DNA of 64,000 nt from Streptomyces sp. NBC_00273 (GTDB taxonomy: Bacteria; Actinomycetota; Actinomycetes; Streptomycetales; Streptomycetaceae): NCBI RefSeq assembly GCF_036178145.1, contig NZ_CP108067.1:1116001-1180000 (forward strand), read 5' to 3'. How positions within the stretch are numbered: the stretch's first letter is position 1; every line of letters starts with the position of its first letter. The notes below the pieces were generated by a model. It did not search any database. It worked only from the letters and a program-made list of their open reading frames with translations, and had not been told where the DNA came from. A program made the translations under genes and the position numbers. This document shows positions 54,942 to 63,293 of this stretch, piece after piece.

Positions 54942-56753
54942 TTGATACCCCACATATCCAGCCGACCTCGACGTACCCTCGTGCTGGCCGCCACGCTCGG
55001 CGCGGCACTCGCCTTCGGGGCCCCGGCCGCGCTCGCCGGCACGGCCCCCGTCTCGCCGGGCGGCTCCTCGGCCCCCGCCCCCGCGGCGGCCCCCAAGGCT
55101 GCGGCCCCGACTTCCCAGAGTGCGACCTGGGTTGCCGGTACCCGTGCCTACCTCGTGATCACCGCTCCCGGTGACACCACGGCGGTGCGGGGCGCCGTCA
55201 CCGCCAACGGCGGCACGGTGTTCCAGTACTACGACGCGATCGGCGTGATCGTCGCCCACTCCGCGTCCGGTACCTTCGCCACCACCATGCGCGGTGTGAG
55301 CGGCGTCCAGCAAGTCGGCGCCACCCGCACCTCGGACGTGCCGGCGGACGCCTACAACCCGGCGCTGCCCGCCAACCCGACGCAGGCCACGACGCCTTCG
55401 GGCGAGCCGGTCCGCGCGGACATGACCCAGATCAAGGCCGACCAGGCCTGGGCCGTGACCACCGGTTCCGCCTCCGTCAAGGTCGGCATCCTGGACACCG
55501 GTGTGGACGACCAGCACCAGGACCTGGCCCCGAACTTCAACGCGGCGGACTCCGCCTCCTGTGCCTACGGCAAGCCGGACACCCGCACGGGCGCCTGGCG
55601 GGACGTCGGCACCCACGGCACGCACGTGGCCGGTACGGTCGCGGCCGCCAAGAACGGCAAGGGCGTCATCGGCGTGGCCCCGGGCGTGAAGATCTCCTCG
55701 GTGCGCATCGCCGAGCCGGGCTCCTCGCTCTTCTTCGCCGAGAACACGGTCTGCGGCTTCATGTGGGCCGGTGACCACGGCTTCAAGGTCACCAACAACA
55801 GCTACTACACGGACCCGTGGCAGTTCAACTGCCCGGACAACGCCGACCAGGCCGCGATCATCGAGGGCGTCAAGCGCGCCCAGGAGTACGCCGAGGGCAA
55901 GGGCTCGCTCCAGGTCGCAGCAGCCGGTAACTCCAACATCGACCTGGCCAACAAGACGACCGACACCGAGAGCCCGAACGACTCGACGCCGGTCACCCGC
56001 ACCATCACCAACGCCTGCCTGGACATCCCGACCGAGCTCCCGGGCGTGGTCACGGTCTCGGCGATGGGCACCACCGCGAAGGCCTCGTACTCCAACTACG
56101 GCCTGAACGTCGTCGACGTGACGGCCCCCGGCGGCGACACCGTCGGCATCTACAGCACCCAGCCGGGCGGCAAGTACGGCACCATGAGCGGTACGTCGAT
56201 GGCGTCCCCGCACGTCGCCGGTGTGGCGGCCCTGCTGGCCAGCACCAACCCGGGCATCACCCCGGCGCAGCTGCGCGACAAGCTGGCCACCCAGGCCAAC
56301 GACGTCGCCTGCCCGTCGGACAGCCGCTGCAAGGGCACCACGGCGAAGAACGGCTTCTTCGGCGAGGGCCAGGTCGACGCGCTGAAGGCCGTCGGCAGCA
56401 CCCCGCCGCCCGGCAAGTACTTCGAGAACACCGGTGACGTCGCCATCGGCGACAACACCACGGTGGAGAGCCCGATCACCGTCAGCGGTGTCACCGGCAA
56501 CGCCCCGGCCACCCTCAAGGTGGGCGTGAACATCGTGCACACCTACATCGGTGACCTGAAGGTCGACCTGGTCGCGCCGGACGGCACCGTCTACACCGTG
56601 CACAACCGCGCGGGTGGCAGCACCGACAACATCAACCAGGTCTACACCGTGAACGCCTCCTCCGAGGTCGCCAACGGCACCTGGAAGCTGCGGGTCAACG
56701 ACAACGCCGGCGGCGACACCGGCAAGGTCGACTCCTGGAACCTGACCTTCTAG
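54942..56753 (+). CDS. secreted S8 (subtilisin) serine peptidase with P domain
   Basis: A 603-residue exported subtilase. Residues 1-33 are a signal; the propeptide extends to about 155. The catalytic domain has Asp in VGILDTGVDDQHQD, His in GTHGTHVAGTVAA and Ser in GTMSGTSMASPHVAG, with AAAGNSN as the oxyanion Asn. Residues about 490-603 are a P/homoB domain (KYFENTGDVAIGDNTTVESPITVSG). The TTG start at 54942 is 5 bases after GGAGG. It should degrade proteins outside the cell, perhaps late in growth. The gene ends 28 bp before the convergent hydrolase. Confidence 0.94.
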   Translation: MIPHISSRPRRTLVLAATLGAALAFGAPAALAGTAPVSPGGSSAPAPAAAPKAAAPTSQSATWVAGTRAYLVITAPGDTTAVRGAVTANGGTVFQYYDAIGVIVAHSASGTFATTMRGVSGVQQVGATRTSDVPADAYNPALPANPTQATTPSGEPVRADMTQIKADQAWAVTTGSASVKVGILDTGVDDQHQDLAPNFNAADSASCAYGKPDTRTGAWRDVGTHGTHVAGTVAAAKNGKGVIGVAPGVKISSVRIAEPGSSLFFAENTVCGFMWAGDHGFKVTNNSYYTDPWQFNCPDNADQAAIIEGVKRAQEYAEGKGSLQVAAAGNSNIDLANKTTDTESPNDSTPVTRTITNACLDIPTELPGVVTVSAMGTTAKASYSNYGLNVVDVTAPGGDTVGIYSTQPGGKYGTMSGTSMASPHVAGVAALLASTNPGITPAQLRDKLATQANDVACPSDSRCKGTTAKNGFFGEGQVDALKAVGSTPPPGKYFENTGDVAIGDNTTVESPITVSGVTGNAPATLKVGVNIVHTYIGDLKVDLVAPDGTVYTVHNRAGGSTDNINQVYTVNASSEVANGTWKLRVNDNAGGDTGKVDSWNLTF

Positions 56754-56781
56754 GAGGTCCTCCGGAAGCTCTGGACGGGGG

Positions 56782-58176
56782 CTAGCGCTGGAGCACGTCG
56801 GCGAGCCAGTCGAAGACGACGTCGCAGTGCTGCTGCGGGGCCATCGGGGAGCAGTGCAACTGCGCCCCGGTGGCCTCCGTCAGTTTCACGTACTCCCGGC
56901 GCGTGCGCAGGAGGTCGTACATCTGCTGCGGCTGGCCCGGGTAGAACAGCTCGAAGTCGTAGTCCAGGACCAGCGTCGGGGCCTTGATCCTCCCGACCAC
57001 CTTGGTGATGTCGAGGCCCATGGCCACCTGCGCCGGGGTCCACACGTCCGTGAGCACGACGCCCTCGCGGGCCTGGCGCAGTGCCTGCCCGTCGAAGATC
57101 TCGAAGCGCTTTTTGACGGTGAAGGCGAGCTCCGGCGTCAGCTCCGGGACGACCTCCTCGTTCCAGACCCGGTTGGTCTCCTCCTTGTCGGGGGTGACGA
57201 TGGCGCGCAGCTCCGCGTCGAATCCCAGCCAGGGGCTGACGCAGCCCGGCTGGCAGGCGACGGCGGCGAGCCGGTGTTCGAAGGCGGCGGCGCGGGCGAC
57301 CAGGTTGCCGCCCATGCTGAGGCCGGTGAGCGCGATCCGGCCGCTGTCCACGTCCTTGCGGCGCTCCAGCCAGTCGATGAGCGGGCCGACCACCTTCTCC
57401 CAGCGGGTGGTGAAGGGGATCTCCTCGACGAACAGCAGCTGCCCCTGGCCGGGTCCGTCGTACACGAGGGCGTTCCAGCCCCGGCCGAGGGCGGCGGCCA
57501 CGCCGTAGGTCCACATGTCGAGGTTCTGGCCGTCGCTGCCGTTGGTGAGGATCACGGTGGGGCGCGGCTCGGCGGGACCGTCCGGGCGGAAGAACCAGAC
57601 CGGCAGGTGGGTCTTGCCGTACGGGACCTTCGCGCGGACGGCGGCCGGTGAGCAGAGCTCGGCGAAGGTGTCCCAGGCTCCGCGCCCGGCCAGGTAGACG
57701 GCCTCCTCGTCACCGGGGTGGTCGGTGCCGAGCACGTAGAAGAGCGCCTGCGCGTAGTACTGGGCGGCGCGCAGGGACCGGAAGCGGCGGGTCTGCGAGG
57801 GGGCCCCGTGGCCGTGGCGGCCGGCGGCCGGGGGCGCGGCGAGCCGGTCCCCCCAGGCGCGGAAGGTGTCGCTGAACGTCTGCTCGGACAGGCCCGCCGC
57901 GTTGATGGCGTTGACCGCGGTCAGCACCTCGCCCACCTCGGAGGCGCGCATGCCGGCGGCGCCGAGCGCGAGCAGGCCCGCGAAGTTGAAGCCGGGATCG
58001 TCGAAGAGCTTCATCGCTCCGGGTGTGGGATCCACGGCCTTGGCGGACGGCTTCGGCGCGGCGGCTGCGGTGCGGGCCCCGCCCCCGACGGCGAGCGCCC
58101 CGGCCCCCGCGGCGAGCCCGGTCAGGGCTGCGCGGCGGGTGAGTGCGGAGGGCTGGTGCGGTGTACGAGCGGTCAT
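56782..58176 (-). CDS. Tat-exported alpha/beta hydrolase (dipeptidyl-peptidase/DHPON-hydrolase-like)
   Basis: A 464-residue hydrolase with a twin-arginine signal (LTRRAALTG) ending near 40. The N-terminal cap is helical. The core fold begins RPTVILTNGSDGQNLDMW with oxyanion region, the nucleophile is in LTGLSMGGNLVARAAAF, and the acid/His region includes TLVLDYDFELFYPGQPQQMYD and a final His in PQQHCDVVFDWL. It resembles 2,6-dihydropseudooxynicotine hydrolase and related esterases. The actual substrate is unknown. The gene is convergent with the subtilase. Confidence 0.85.
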   Translation of the reverse strand: MTARTPHQPSALTRRAALTGLAAGAGALAVGGGARTAAAAPKPSAKAVDPTPGAMKLFDDPGFNFAGLLALGAAGMRASEVGEVLTAVNAINAAGLSEQTFSDTFRAWGDRLAAPPAAGRHGHGAPSQTRRFRSLRAAQYYAQALFYVLGTDHPGDEEAVYLAGRGAWDTFAELCSPAAVRAKVPYGKTHLPVWFFRPDGPAEPRPTVILTNGSDGQNLDMWTYGVAAALGRGWNALVYDGPGQGQLLFVEEIPFTTRWEKVVGPLIDWLERRKDVDSGRIALTGLSMGGNLVARAAAFEHRLAAVACQPGCVSPWLGFDAELRAIVTPDKEETNRVWNEEVVPELTPELAFTVKKRFEIFDGQALRQAREGVVLTDVWTPAQVAMGLDITKVVGRIKAPTLVLDYDFELFYPGQPQQMYDLLRTRREYVKLTEATGAQLHCSPMAPQQHCDVVFDWLADVLQR

Positions 58177-58300
58177 GCAGCGGACCGTACGCGGGGCCCG
58201 TGGCGGGCCGGGGCGAGGCGCGCCCTCCCTTGCTCCGAACGGCCGCGCGCGCCGACCGGGGCCGTCGGACCGCCTGTCGGGCCGTTTGCCGGGCCGTCCG

Positions 58301-58984
58301 TCAGCCCGTCCGCCGCCCGGTCCGCAGCACGCAGTCGCCGCAGAGCCCGCCTCCGGGGACCTGGTAGTAGAGGCAGCAGCTGCGCCGTACGAACGCCACC
58401 CCGAGCCCCTCCTCGTGGATGAAGGTGCCGGTGCCCGCCAGGGCTCCGCCGTCGGCCAGCAGGGCGCCCGCCAGCTCCACGGCCGCGCCGCCCGGCACCC
58501 GGTCGATCAGCACGCGCAGCGCCCCGACGAGCCCGGACGCCGCGTTCCCCCGCAGGACCTTCGGCGAGACCCCGAAGCGCTCGCGCAGGCCCTCGTCGAG
58601 CACCGCCAGGTTCGCCAGGACGTTCTCCCCGAGCGCCTCGGCCGGCAGGCCGGGGGCGGGCTCGGGCAGCCACAGCTGGAGCGATCCCGCGTCCGGCATC
58701 CGCCACCACACCCGGTCGGCGGCCAGGTCCGGCACCCGGCCCGCCAGTGCCGCGCAGCCGAGCCCCAGGGACCAGAGCCGGGAGACGATCCCGAACTGTG
58801 CGGTCGAGGCGGCCACCCGGCCCGGTCCGGTGCCGATCCGCCGGCCCACCTCGGCCACGTACGGCCCGAGCTGCTCCCCGTACAGCGCGGTGAGCGGCCG
58901 GAAGCCGGGGCCGGGGGGTTCCTGCCCGTAGGGGACCGTGAAGAAGGGTCCTACGGCGGCCAGTCGCCGCAGTACGTCGTCCAT
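58301..58984 (-). CDS. (2Fe-2S)-binding protein, ferric-siderophore reductase C-terminal type
   Basis: A 227-residue protein of the FhuF-like family. The C-terminal FhuF C motif SCCLYYQVPGGGLCGDCVLR provides the four Cys ligands of the [2Fe-2S] cluster (CC...C..C), and the middle (STAQFGIVSRLWSLGLGCAALAG) is family-typical. These proteins reduce ferric siderophores in the cytoplasm. The start ATG at 58984 follows GAGATCATTTCGGGT. No siderophore cluster is in the window, so it may serve iron release generally. Confidence 0.85.
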   Translation of the reverse strand: MDDVLRRLAAVGPFFTVPYGQEPPGPGFRPLTALYGEQLGPYVAEVGRRIGTGPGRVAASTAQFGIVSRLWSLGLGCAALAGRVPDLAADRVWWRMPDAGSLQLWLPEPAPGLPAEALGENVLANLAVLDEGLRERFGVSPKVLRGNAASGLVGALRVLIDRVPGGAAVELAGALLADGGALAGTGTFIHEEGLGVAFVRRSCCLYYQVPGGGLCGDCVLRTGRRTG

Positions 58985-59017
58985 ACCCGAAATGATCTCA
59001 GCGGCGCGGGGCCCGGG

Positions 59018-59428
59018 TCAGGCCGGGTCCGGGGTCGCCCCTTCGAGGACCTCCAGGTAGTGCGGGTTGCGCATGATGCCGAGCACGTTGCCGAAGGGGT
59101 CGGTGACGGCCGCCGTGACGAAGCCGGCGTCGCCGTGCGCGGTCACCGGCTGGTACTCCGTCGCCCCCAGGTCCAGGAGCCTCGCGCGGACCGCGGGAAG
59201 ATCGTCGACTGCCCAGTACGCCACCGCGCCGCCCGGGTCCTTCGCCGCGGCCGGCGGGGCGTAGCGGCGGTCGACGATGCCCAGCTCGTGCTGGTAGTCA
59301 CCGATGCGGAACTCGGCGTATCCGGGCCGCTCGAAGTACGGGGCGATCCCGAGGAGCTCGGTGTACCAGGCCGTCGCGGCCTCCAGGTCGTCGGCCCAGA
59401 AGTTGATCGTCGCAAAACCTCGCAGCAT
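59018..59428 (-). CDS. VOC family protein
   Basis: A 136-residue glyoxalase/bleomycin-resistance-fold protein with two beta-alpha-beta-beta-beta modules. N-terminal ATINFWADDLEAATAWYTELLG and C-terminal FVTAAVTDPFGNVLGIMRNPHYLEVL are diagnostic. The Glu of the usual final metal ligand is replaced in GNVLGIM, so the protein probably has lost metal-dependent activity or binds ligands only. The ATG at 59428 follows GAGGAGGGCGTTC. It is upstream of, and in the same direction as, the [2Fe-2S] protein gene, with a 33-bp gap, so an operon is possible. Confidence 0.8.
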   Translation of the reverse strand: MLRGFATINFWADDLEAATAWYTELLGIAPYFERPGYAEFRIGDYQHELGIVDRRYAPPAAAKDPGGAVAYWAVDDLPAVRARLLDLGATEYQPVTAHGDAGFVTAAVTDPFGNVLGIMRNPHYLEVLEGATPDPA

Positions 59429-59917
59429 GAACGCCCTCCTCGACGGACGGAAGCACCGCTCCGACTCTACGGCGGCCCTGCGGGGGCCGTACCGGACCCG
59501 GGTGGCGCAGTCGTACCCCTCCCGTGGTCGGACCGCTCACGGACACACCACCGACGGCCATGCGTTCGACGGCTGCGCGGACCGGCGAAACGGCGGCCCC
59601 GTCCGCGGGACCTCCGACTGGGGCTCCGCCCGGGAGCACCCGACTCCATCCGCATCACCGCAGGTCAGACATGATCGCACGGCAGTCGGAGGCGGCCGGG
59701 GCGGCCGTCTGGGGGGCCCACGCCGTGCGGTTGAAGGGATGTCCGTCGATCATGATTACGGGCCCTCCGGGGCCGGGACCCAAGTCCCCGGAAATCAGTG
59801 TCGCGCCATTGCCAAATTGGGGGTTCATGAGAGGACTTTAAGGAGCTACATTGAGCCACTCGCGTTCACCTGACAGCCGGTTGCCTTTCACTCGTGTTTT
59901 GCACGGGGGGCGACGTC
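59429..59917. other. intergenic stretch with two overlapping small frames
   Basis: No strong gene is visible. Two opposite small frames overlap: 59655-59828 on the minus strand (57 codons, MNPQFGNGATLISGDLGPGP) without ribosome binding site, and 59671-59841 on the plus strand (56 codons) preceded by AGGT. Both have typical GC3, so composition does not decide. A TAAGGAG at about 59840 is a good ribosome binding site with a TTG 6 bases later, but that frame runs antisense to sense into the next gene. Confidence 0.35.
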
Positions 59918-60655
59918 ATGGACGCAGACTGTGCAACCACCCCACCGCCCAGAAGGACCGAAGGCTCCGTGCCCGTACCCGTACACCTCGCGGGCCGCAC
60001 CGTGCGGCTCGAGCCCCTCGCCCCCCACCACACCGAGGCTCTGGCCGTGGCCGGGGCCGAGGATCGTACGACTTACGCCTTCACTCCCGTGCCCCACGGT
60101 GTGCAGGCGTCACACGAGTACATCGAACGTGCCCTCGCCGATCAGGCAGCGGGTCGATCGCTCCCGTTCGCGGTGGTCAGAGCCACCGACGGGCGGGTCG
60201 TCGGTTCGACCCGGTTCCTGGAACTCGACTACTGGCAGGGGCCTCTGGTCTGGCCCGCCGTGCCCGGAGTCCCGTTCGGCGATCCGGCGACGGCGATCCC
60301 CGATGCCGCCGAGATCGGCAATACCTGGCTGTCCCCGGGCGCCCAGGGAACCGGCATCAACACCGAGGCGAAGCTGCTCATGCTCCGCCATGCCTTCGAG
60401 ACCTGGGGGGTGCGGCGCATCTCGCTGCGCGCGGACGCGCGCAACGGCCGGTCGCGGGCCGCCATGGAACGTCTGGGCTTCACCTGCGAGGGGGTCCGCC
60501 GGGCCCATTCGCGGGGCCTCGACGGCGCCGTCCGCAGTACTGCCTTCTACTCGATCCTCGACGAGGAGTGGCCGGCCGTGCGGTCGATCATCGAGCTGAG
60601 GCTGTCGGCGGGCGCGCAGCGCAAGCGGCGCCGCAAGACCCTGATCCCCGCGTAA
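59918..60655 (+). CDS. GNAT family N-acetyltransferase (RimJ/RimL type)
   Basis: A 245-residue acetyltransferase. The N-terminal HLAGRTVRLEPLAPHHTEAL is typical of the RimJ/RimL group. The acetyl-CoA-binding motif A is modified: GNTWLSPGAQGTGINTEAKLLMLRHAFE, with the R/Q-x-x-G-x-G/A pattern replaced by AQGTGIN. The end RADARNGRSRAAMERLGFTCEGVRRAH is conserved. It should transfer acetyl from acetyl-CoA to an amine of a protein or small molecule. ATG at 59918 follows GGGGGG; GTG at 59894 is an alternative. Confidence 0.87.
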   Translation: MDADCATTPPPRRTEGSVPVPVHLAGRTVRLEPLAPHHTEALAVAGAEDRTTYAFTPVPHGVQASHEYIERALADQAAGRSLPFAVVRATDGRVVGSTRFLELDYWQGPLVWPAVPGVPFGDPATAIPDAAEIGNTWLSPGAQGTGINTEAKLLMLRHAFETWGVRRISLRADARNGRSRAAMERLGFTCEGVRRAHSRGLDGAVRSTAFYSILDEEWPAVRSIIELRLSAGAQRKRRRKTLIPA

Positions 60656-60691
60656 CCGCGTCCAGCCGGACCACAGAACGGAAGGCGCTCC

Positions 60692-60738
60692 CGCCCCGGC
60701 CCTCGCCGCGGCCTCCTCAGCCGAGGAAGGCCGGGGCG
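60692..60738. terminator. hairpin between convergent GNAT and TolB-like genes
   Basis: CGCCCCGGCC and GGCCGGGGCG pair over 10 bp with a 27-nt loop. The right arm lies within the 3' end of the TolB-like gene. Confidence 0.5.
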
Positions 60739-61745
60739 AGGGCCGAGTCCATGAGCCGGGCGGGGGCGCCGCTCCCGTCGGCCGGTACGGCGTACAGGTC
60801 GGCGCCGAAGTCCCCCGGCAAGGCGTAGACGACGGTCCGGTCATCCGTCCACACCACCTGGTCGTCCACGCTGCGCTCCTCGGCGAGCGGGGTCTCGGCT
60901 CCGGAGGCCAGGTCCAGGGCGTACAGCCGCCACGGCGCTTCGGCCGGCAGGCCCGCCACGCGCTTCTTGAAGACCACCCGGGTCCCGTCCGGTGACAACG
61001 ACGGGCACTCGACGTTCTCGCGCAGGGTGGTCACGGTGCGTTCGCCCAGGTCCCCGCGGACCAGGTGGGTCCGGCCGCCGGTGGCGAGGGTCGCGTAGAA
61101 GGTCCGCTCGTCGGCGGCGAAGGTGACCCCCCAGAAGTTGACGTCGGCGCTGCGGTACGGCTTGCCGTCCTTCAGGATCGTGAAGTCCTCCAGCGAGGCG
61201 TCGAGCGTGCCGGTGCGCAGGTCGAGCACCGAGGTCCGCGTCGAGAAGTTCGTACCCGCGTACGAGTCCCCGCCGACGAAGACGGTCCAGGCGGCGAGGT
61301 GCCCGCCCGGCGAGACCCGGGCCCGGGTGGGCAGACCGCCCAGCGGGTGGGCGGACACCTCCTTCAGTCCGGCGTCGAGGACGACGGCCCGGTAGCCCTC
61401 CTGGACCCCGCCGCGGTCCGCCTGGAGGCAGATCCCGGTGCCCCGGGCCGCGTGGAAGCGCAGGCAGCTCACCCCGGACGCGGTACGGGCCCCCTGTGGC
61501 GCGCCGGCCAAGACCGTGGTGAGCTCGTCCCGGTGCGGCCCCCAGGCCATGTTGCGGAAGGCGATCCGGCGGCCGCCGTCGCCCGGCGCCAGCGAGACCG
61601 CGCCCGGGGCGACCGGCGGCCCGCCCGGCCGGGCGCGGTCCTTCTCGTCGGCGCGGGAGGAGGCCCGCACGACGGCGAGCACGCCCACGGCCGCGAGCAG
61701 GGCCACGGCGGTGACCAGGATCAGGATCCGGCGCTGGAGCGTCAT
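60717..61745 (-). CDS. TolB-like beta-propeller protein, membrane anchored
   Basis: A 342-residue protein with one N-terminal hydrophobic segment (RILILVTAVALLAAVGVLAVV), then WD40/TolB-type repeats outside the membrane: HLAAWTVFVGGDSYAG, FAADERTFYATLATGGRTHL, PSLSPDGTRVVFKKRVAG, WTDDRTVVYALPGDFGADLYAVPADGSG. The blade pattern SPDGxxVxF is clear. Such proteins act as structural or regulatory scaffolds at the cell surface. The start ATG at 61745 has no strong ribosome binding site. It is monocistronic. Confidence 0.8.
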   Translation of the reverse strand: MTLQRRILILVTAVALLAAVGVLAVVRASSRADEKDRARPGGPPVAPGAVSLAPGDGGRRIAFRNMAWGPHRDELTTVLAGAPQGARTASGVSCLRFHAARGTGICLQADRGGVQEGYRAVVLDAGLKEVSAHPLGGLPTRARVSPGGHLAAWTVFVGGDSYAGTNFSTRTSVLDLRTGTLDASLEDFTILKDGKPYRSADVNFWGVTFAADERTFYATLATGGRTHLVRGDLGERTVTTLRENVECPSLSPDGTRVVFKKRVAGLPAEAPWRLYALDLASGAETPLAEERSVDDQVVWTDDRTVVYALPGDFGADLYAVPADGSGAPARLMDSALAPAFLG

Positions 61746-62012
61746 GGGATGACTCCGGGGCGGGGTGGGGTTCCGGGGGCGGCGCGGGGGCACCATACCC
61801 AGCGACCTGCACAAGAGCCAGGCACGGAGGGGGGGCGGGTCCGTGAACTCCACCGGGCGCACGGGCGCCGGGCAATGGCCTCCCCCAGGGCACCCCAAGA
61901 GTAGGGAAAGTACGGAACCCTGACATGCTTTCGTTCATCCTTCGAACGGAAGGACCCAGCAGTCAGACCACCCCGCCCCCCTGGGGCAGCACCAGCCGGA
62001 GAGCCACCGCAC

Positions 62013-63293
62013 ATGTCGTACGCACCCGACGGGCAGCAGTACCAGCCGTACCGGCCGGAAGGACAGATACCGCAGCCGCCCCACGGCGACCAGTACGGCC
62101 AGCCGTACGGACAGCAGCCGCCGCCCGGCCGCCCCCAGCAGCCGTACGGGCAGCAGGCGCAGTACGCACCGCAGGAGCAGTACGGGCAGCAGCCGCAGTA
62201 CGGGCAGCAGGGCCACCACGAGGAGCCCGAGCAGCCGCGCCGCAGGTCGCGGGGGCGCCGTTGGCTGATAGCGGGCGCGTCCGTGCTCGCGCTCGCCGGC
62301 ATAGCCGCGCTCGTGCTGAACCACTACGAGATACCCCCGTTCACCGACAAGGGCTCCTCGGTGTCCTTCGGGCAGACGCCCGCGGGGGGCGGCAAGAAGA
62401 ACGACGCTCCGCCGCCGAACTCCAAGATGCTCATGCCGACCGGACCGGCCGCCGAGTTCAAGAACACGATGACCCTCCCCGACGGCACGCACGTGGCCGT
62501 CACCACGTTGGACGGCAAGAAGTCCGGCTTCAAGGGCAAGGTCTGGGTCTGGGCCCCCAAGGAGTACAACGACCCGAAGTTCGCCAAGAGCGGCTTCCCG
62601 GTCATGATCGCCCTGCCGGGCGGCGCCGGTTACCCGAGCAACTACTGGATGGGCACCGACCTCGGTCTCCAGACCAGCATCAGCAAGTGGTACGCGGAGG
62701 GCAAGAGCAAGCCCTTCATCCTGGCGATGCCGGTCCTCAACCCCGCGCCGGACGACAAGGGCGTCTACTGGGACGGCTCCGACATCCCCGGCCAGCCCAA
62801 GATGGGCACCTGGCTGACCGAGGACGTCCCGGACCTGATGAAGGCGAACTTCCGCACCGTCAAGTCCCGTGACGGCTGGGCCTTCATGGGCTCCTCCACC
62901 GGTGGATTCGCCGGCCTGAAGGCCGTGCTGAAGCACCCGGACAAGTTCAAGGCCGTGATCGCCTCCGGCCCGGACGTCGTCCCGGACTCCTCCCTGTGGA
63001 AGGGCCACGACAAGGAGAAGGCCGAGAACAACCCGGAGCTGTTGGCGAAGCAGCTCATCGACACCAAGGGCCCCGAGGTCTACCTCGCCTTCCAGGTCGG
63101 CGACAGCGAGAACAACAAGAAGACCCTGCCCGACGTGCAGAAGTTCGTCGCCACCTACGGCAACAAGGGCCCCATCCACGCCGAGTTGAAGGTCATCAAG
63201 GGCGGCCAGCACAACGCCAAGACCTATGTGCCGAACATGGGCGAGGGACCGGTCCAGTACATCAGCAAGGTCATGGAAGGGCCCGTCGAGTAA
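62013..63293 (+). CDS. membrane-anchored antigen-85/esterase-like alpha/beta hydrolase
   Basis: A 426-residue protein. The first 75 residues are Gln/Tyr/Pro/Gly repeats (units PYGQQ and QYGQQ) on the cytoplasmic side, then RRRSRGRR and a TM helix (about 83-100), then an extracellular esterase. The catalytic Ser lies in FMGSSTGGFAGLKA, with a large N-terminal lid and a C-terminal His in KVIKGGQHNAKTY. The fold matches the putative esterase/antigen-85 family, which acts on cell-envelope esters or trehalose. ATG 62013 has no convincing ribosome binding site. Its 3' end overlaps the convergent carboxylesterase by 23 bp. Confidence 0.85.
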   Translation: MSYAPDGQQYQPYRPEGQIPQPPHGDQYGQPYGQQPPPGRPQQPYGQQAQYAPQEQYGQQPQYGQQGHHEEPEQPRRRSRGRRWLIAGASVLALAGIAALVLNHYEIPPFTDKGSSVSFGQTPAGGGKKNDAPPPNSKMLMPTGPAAEFKNTMTLPDGTHVAVTTLDGKKSGFKGKVWVWAPKEYNDPKFAKSGFPVMIALPGGAGYPSNYWMGTDLGLQTSISKWYAEGKSKPFILAMPVLNPAPDDKGVYWDGSDIPGQPKMGTWLTEDVPDLMKANFRTVKSRDGWAFMGSSTGGFAGLKAVLKHPDKFKAVIASGPDVVPDSSLWKGHDKEKAENNPELLAKQLIDTKGPEVYLAFQVGDSENNKKTLPDVQKFVATYGNKGPIHAELKVIKGGQHNAKTYVPNMGEGPVQYISKVMEGPVE

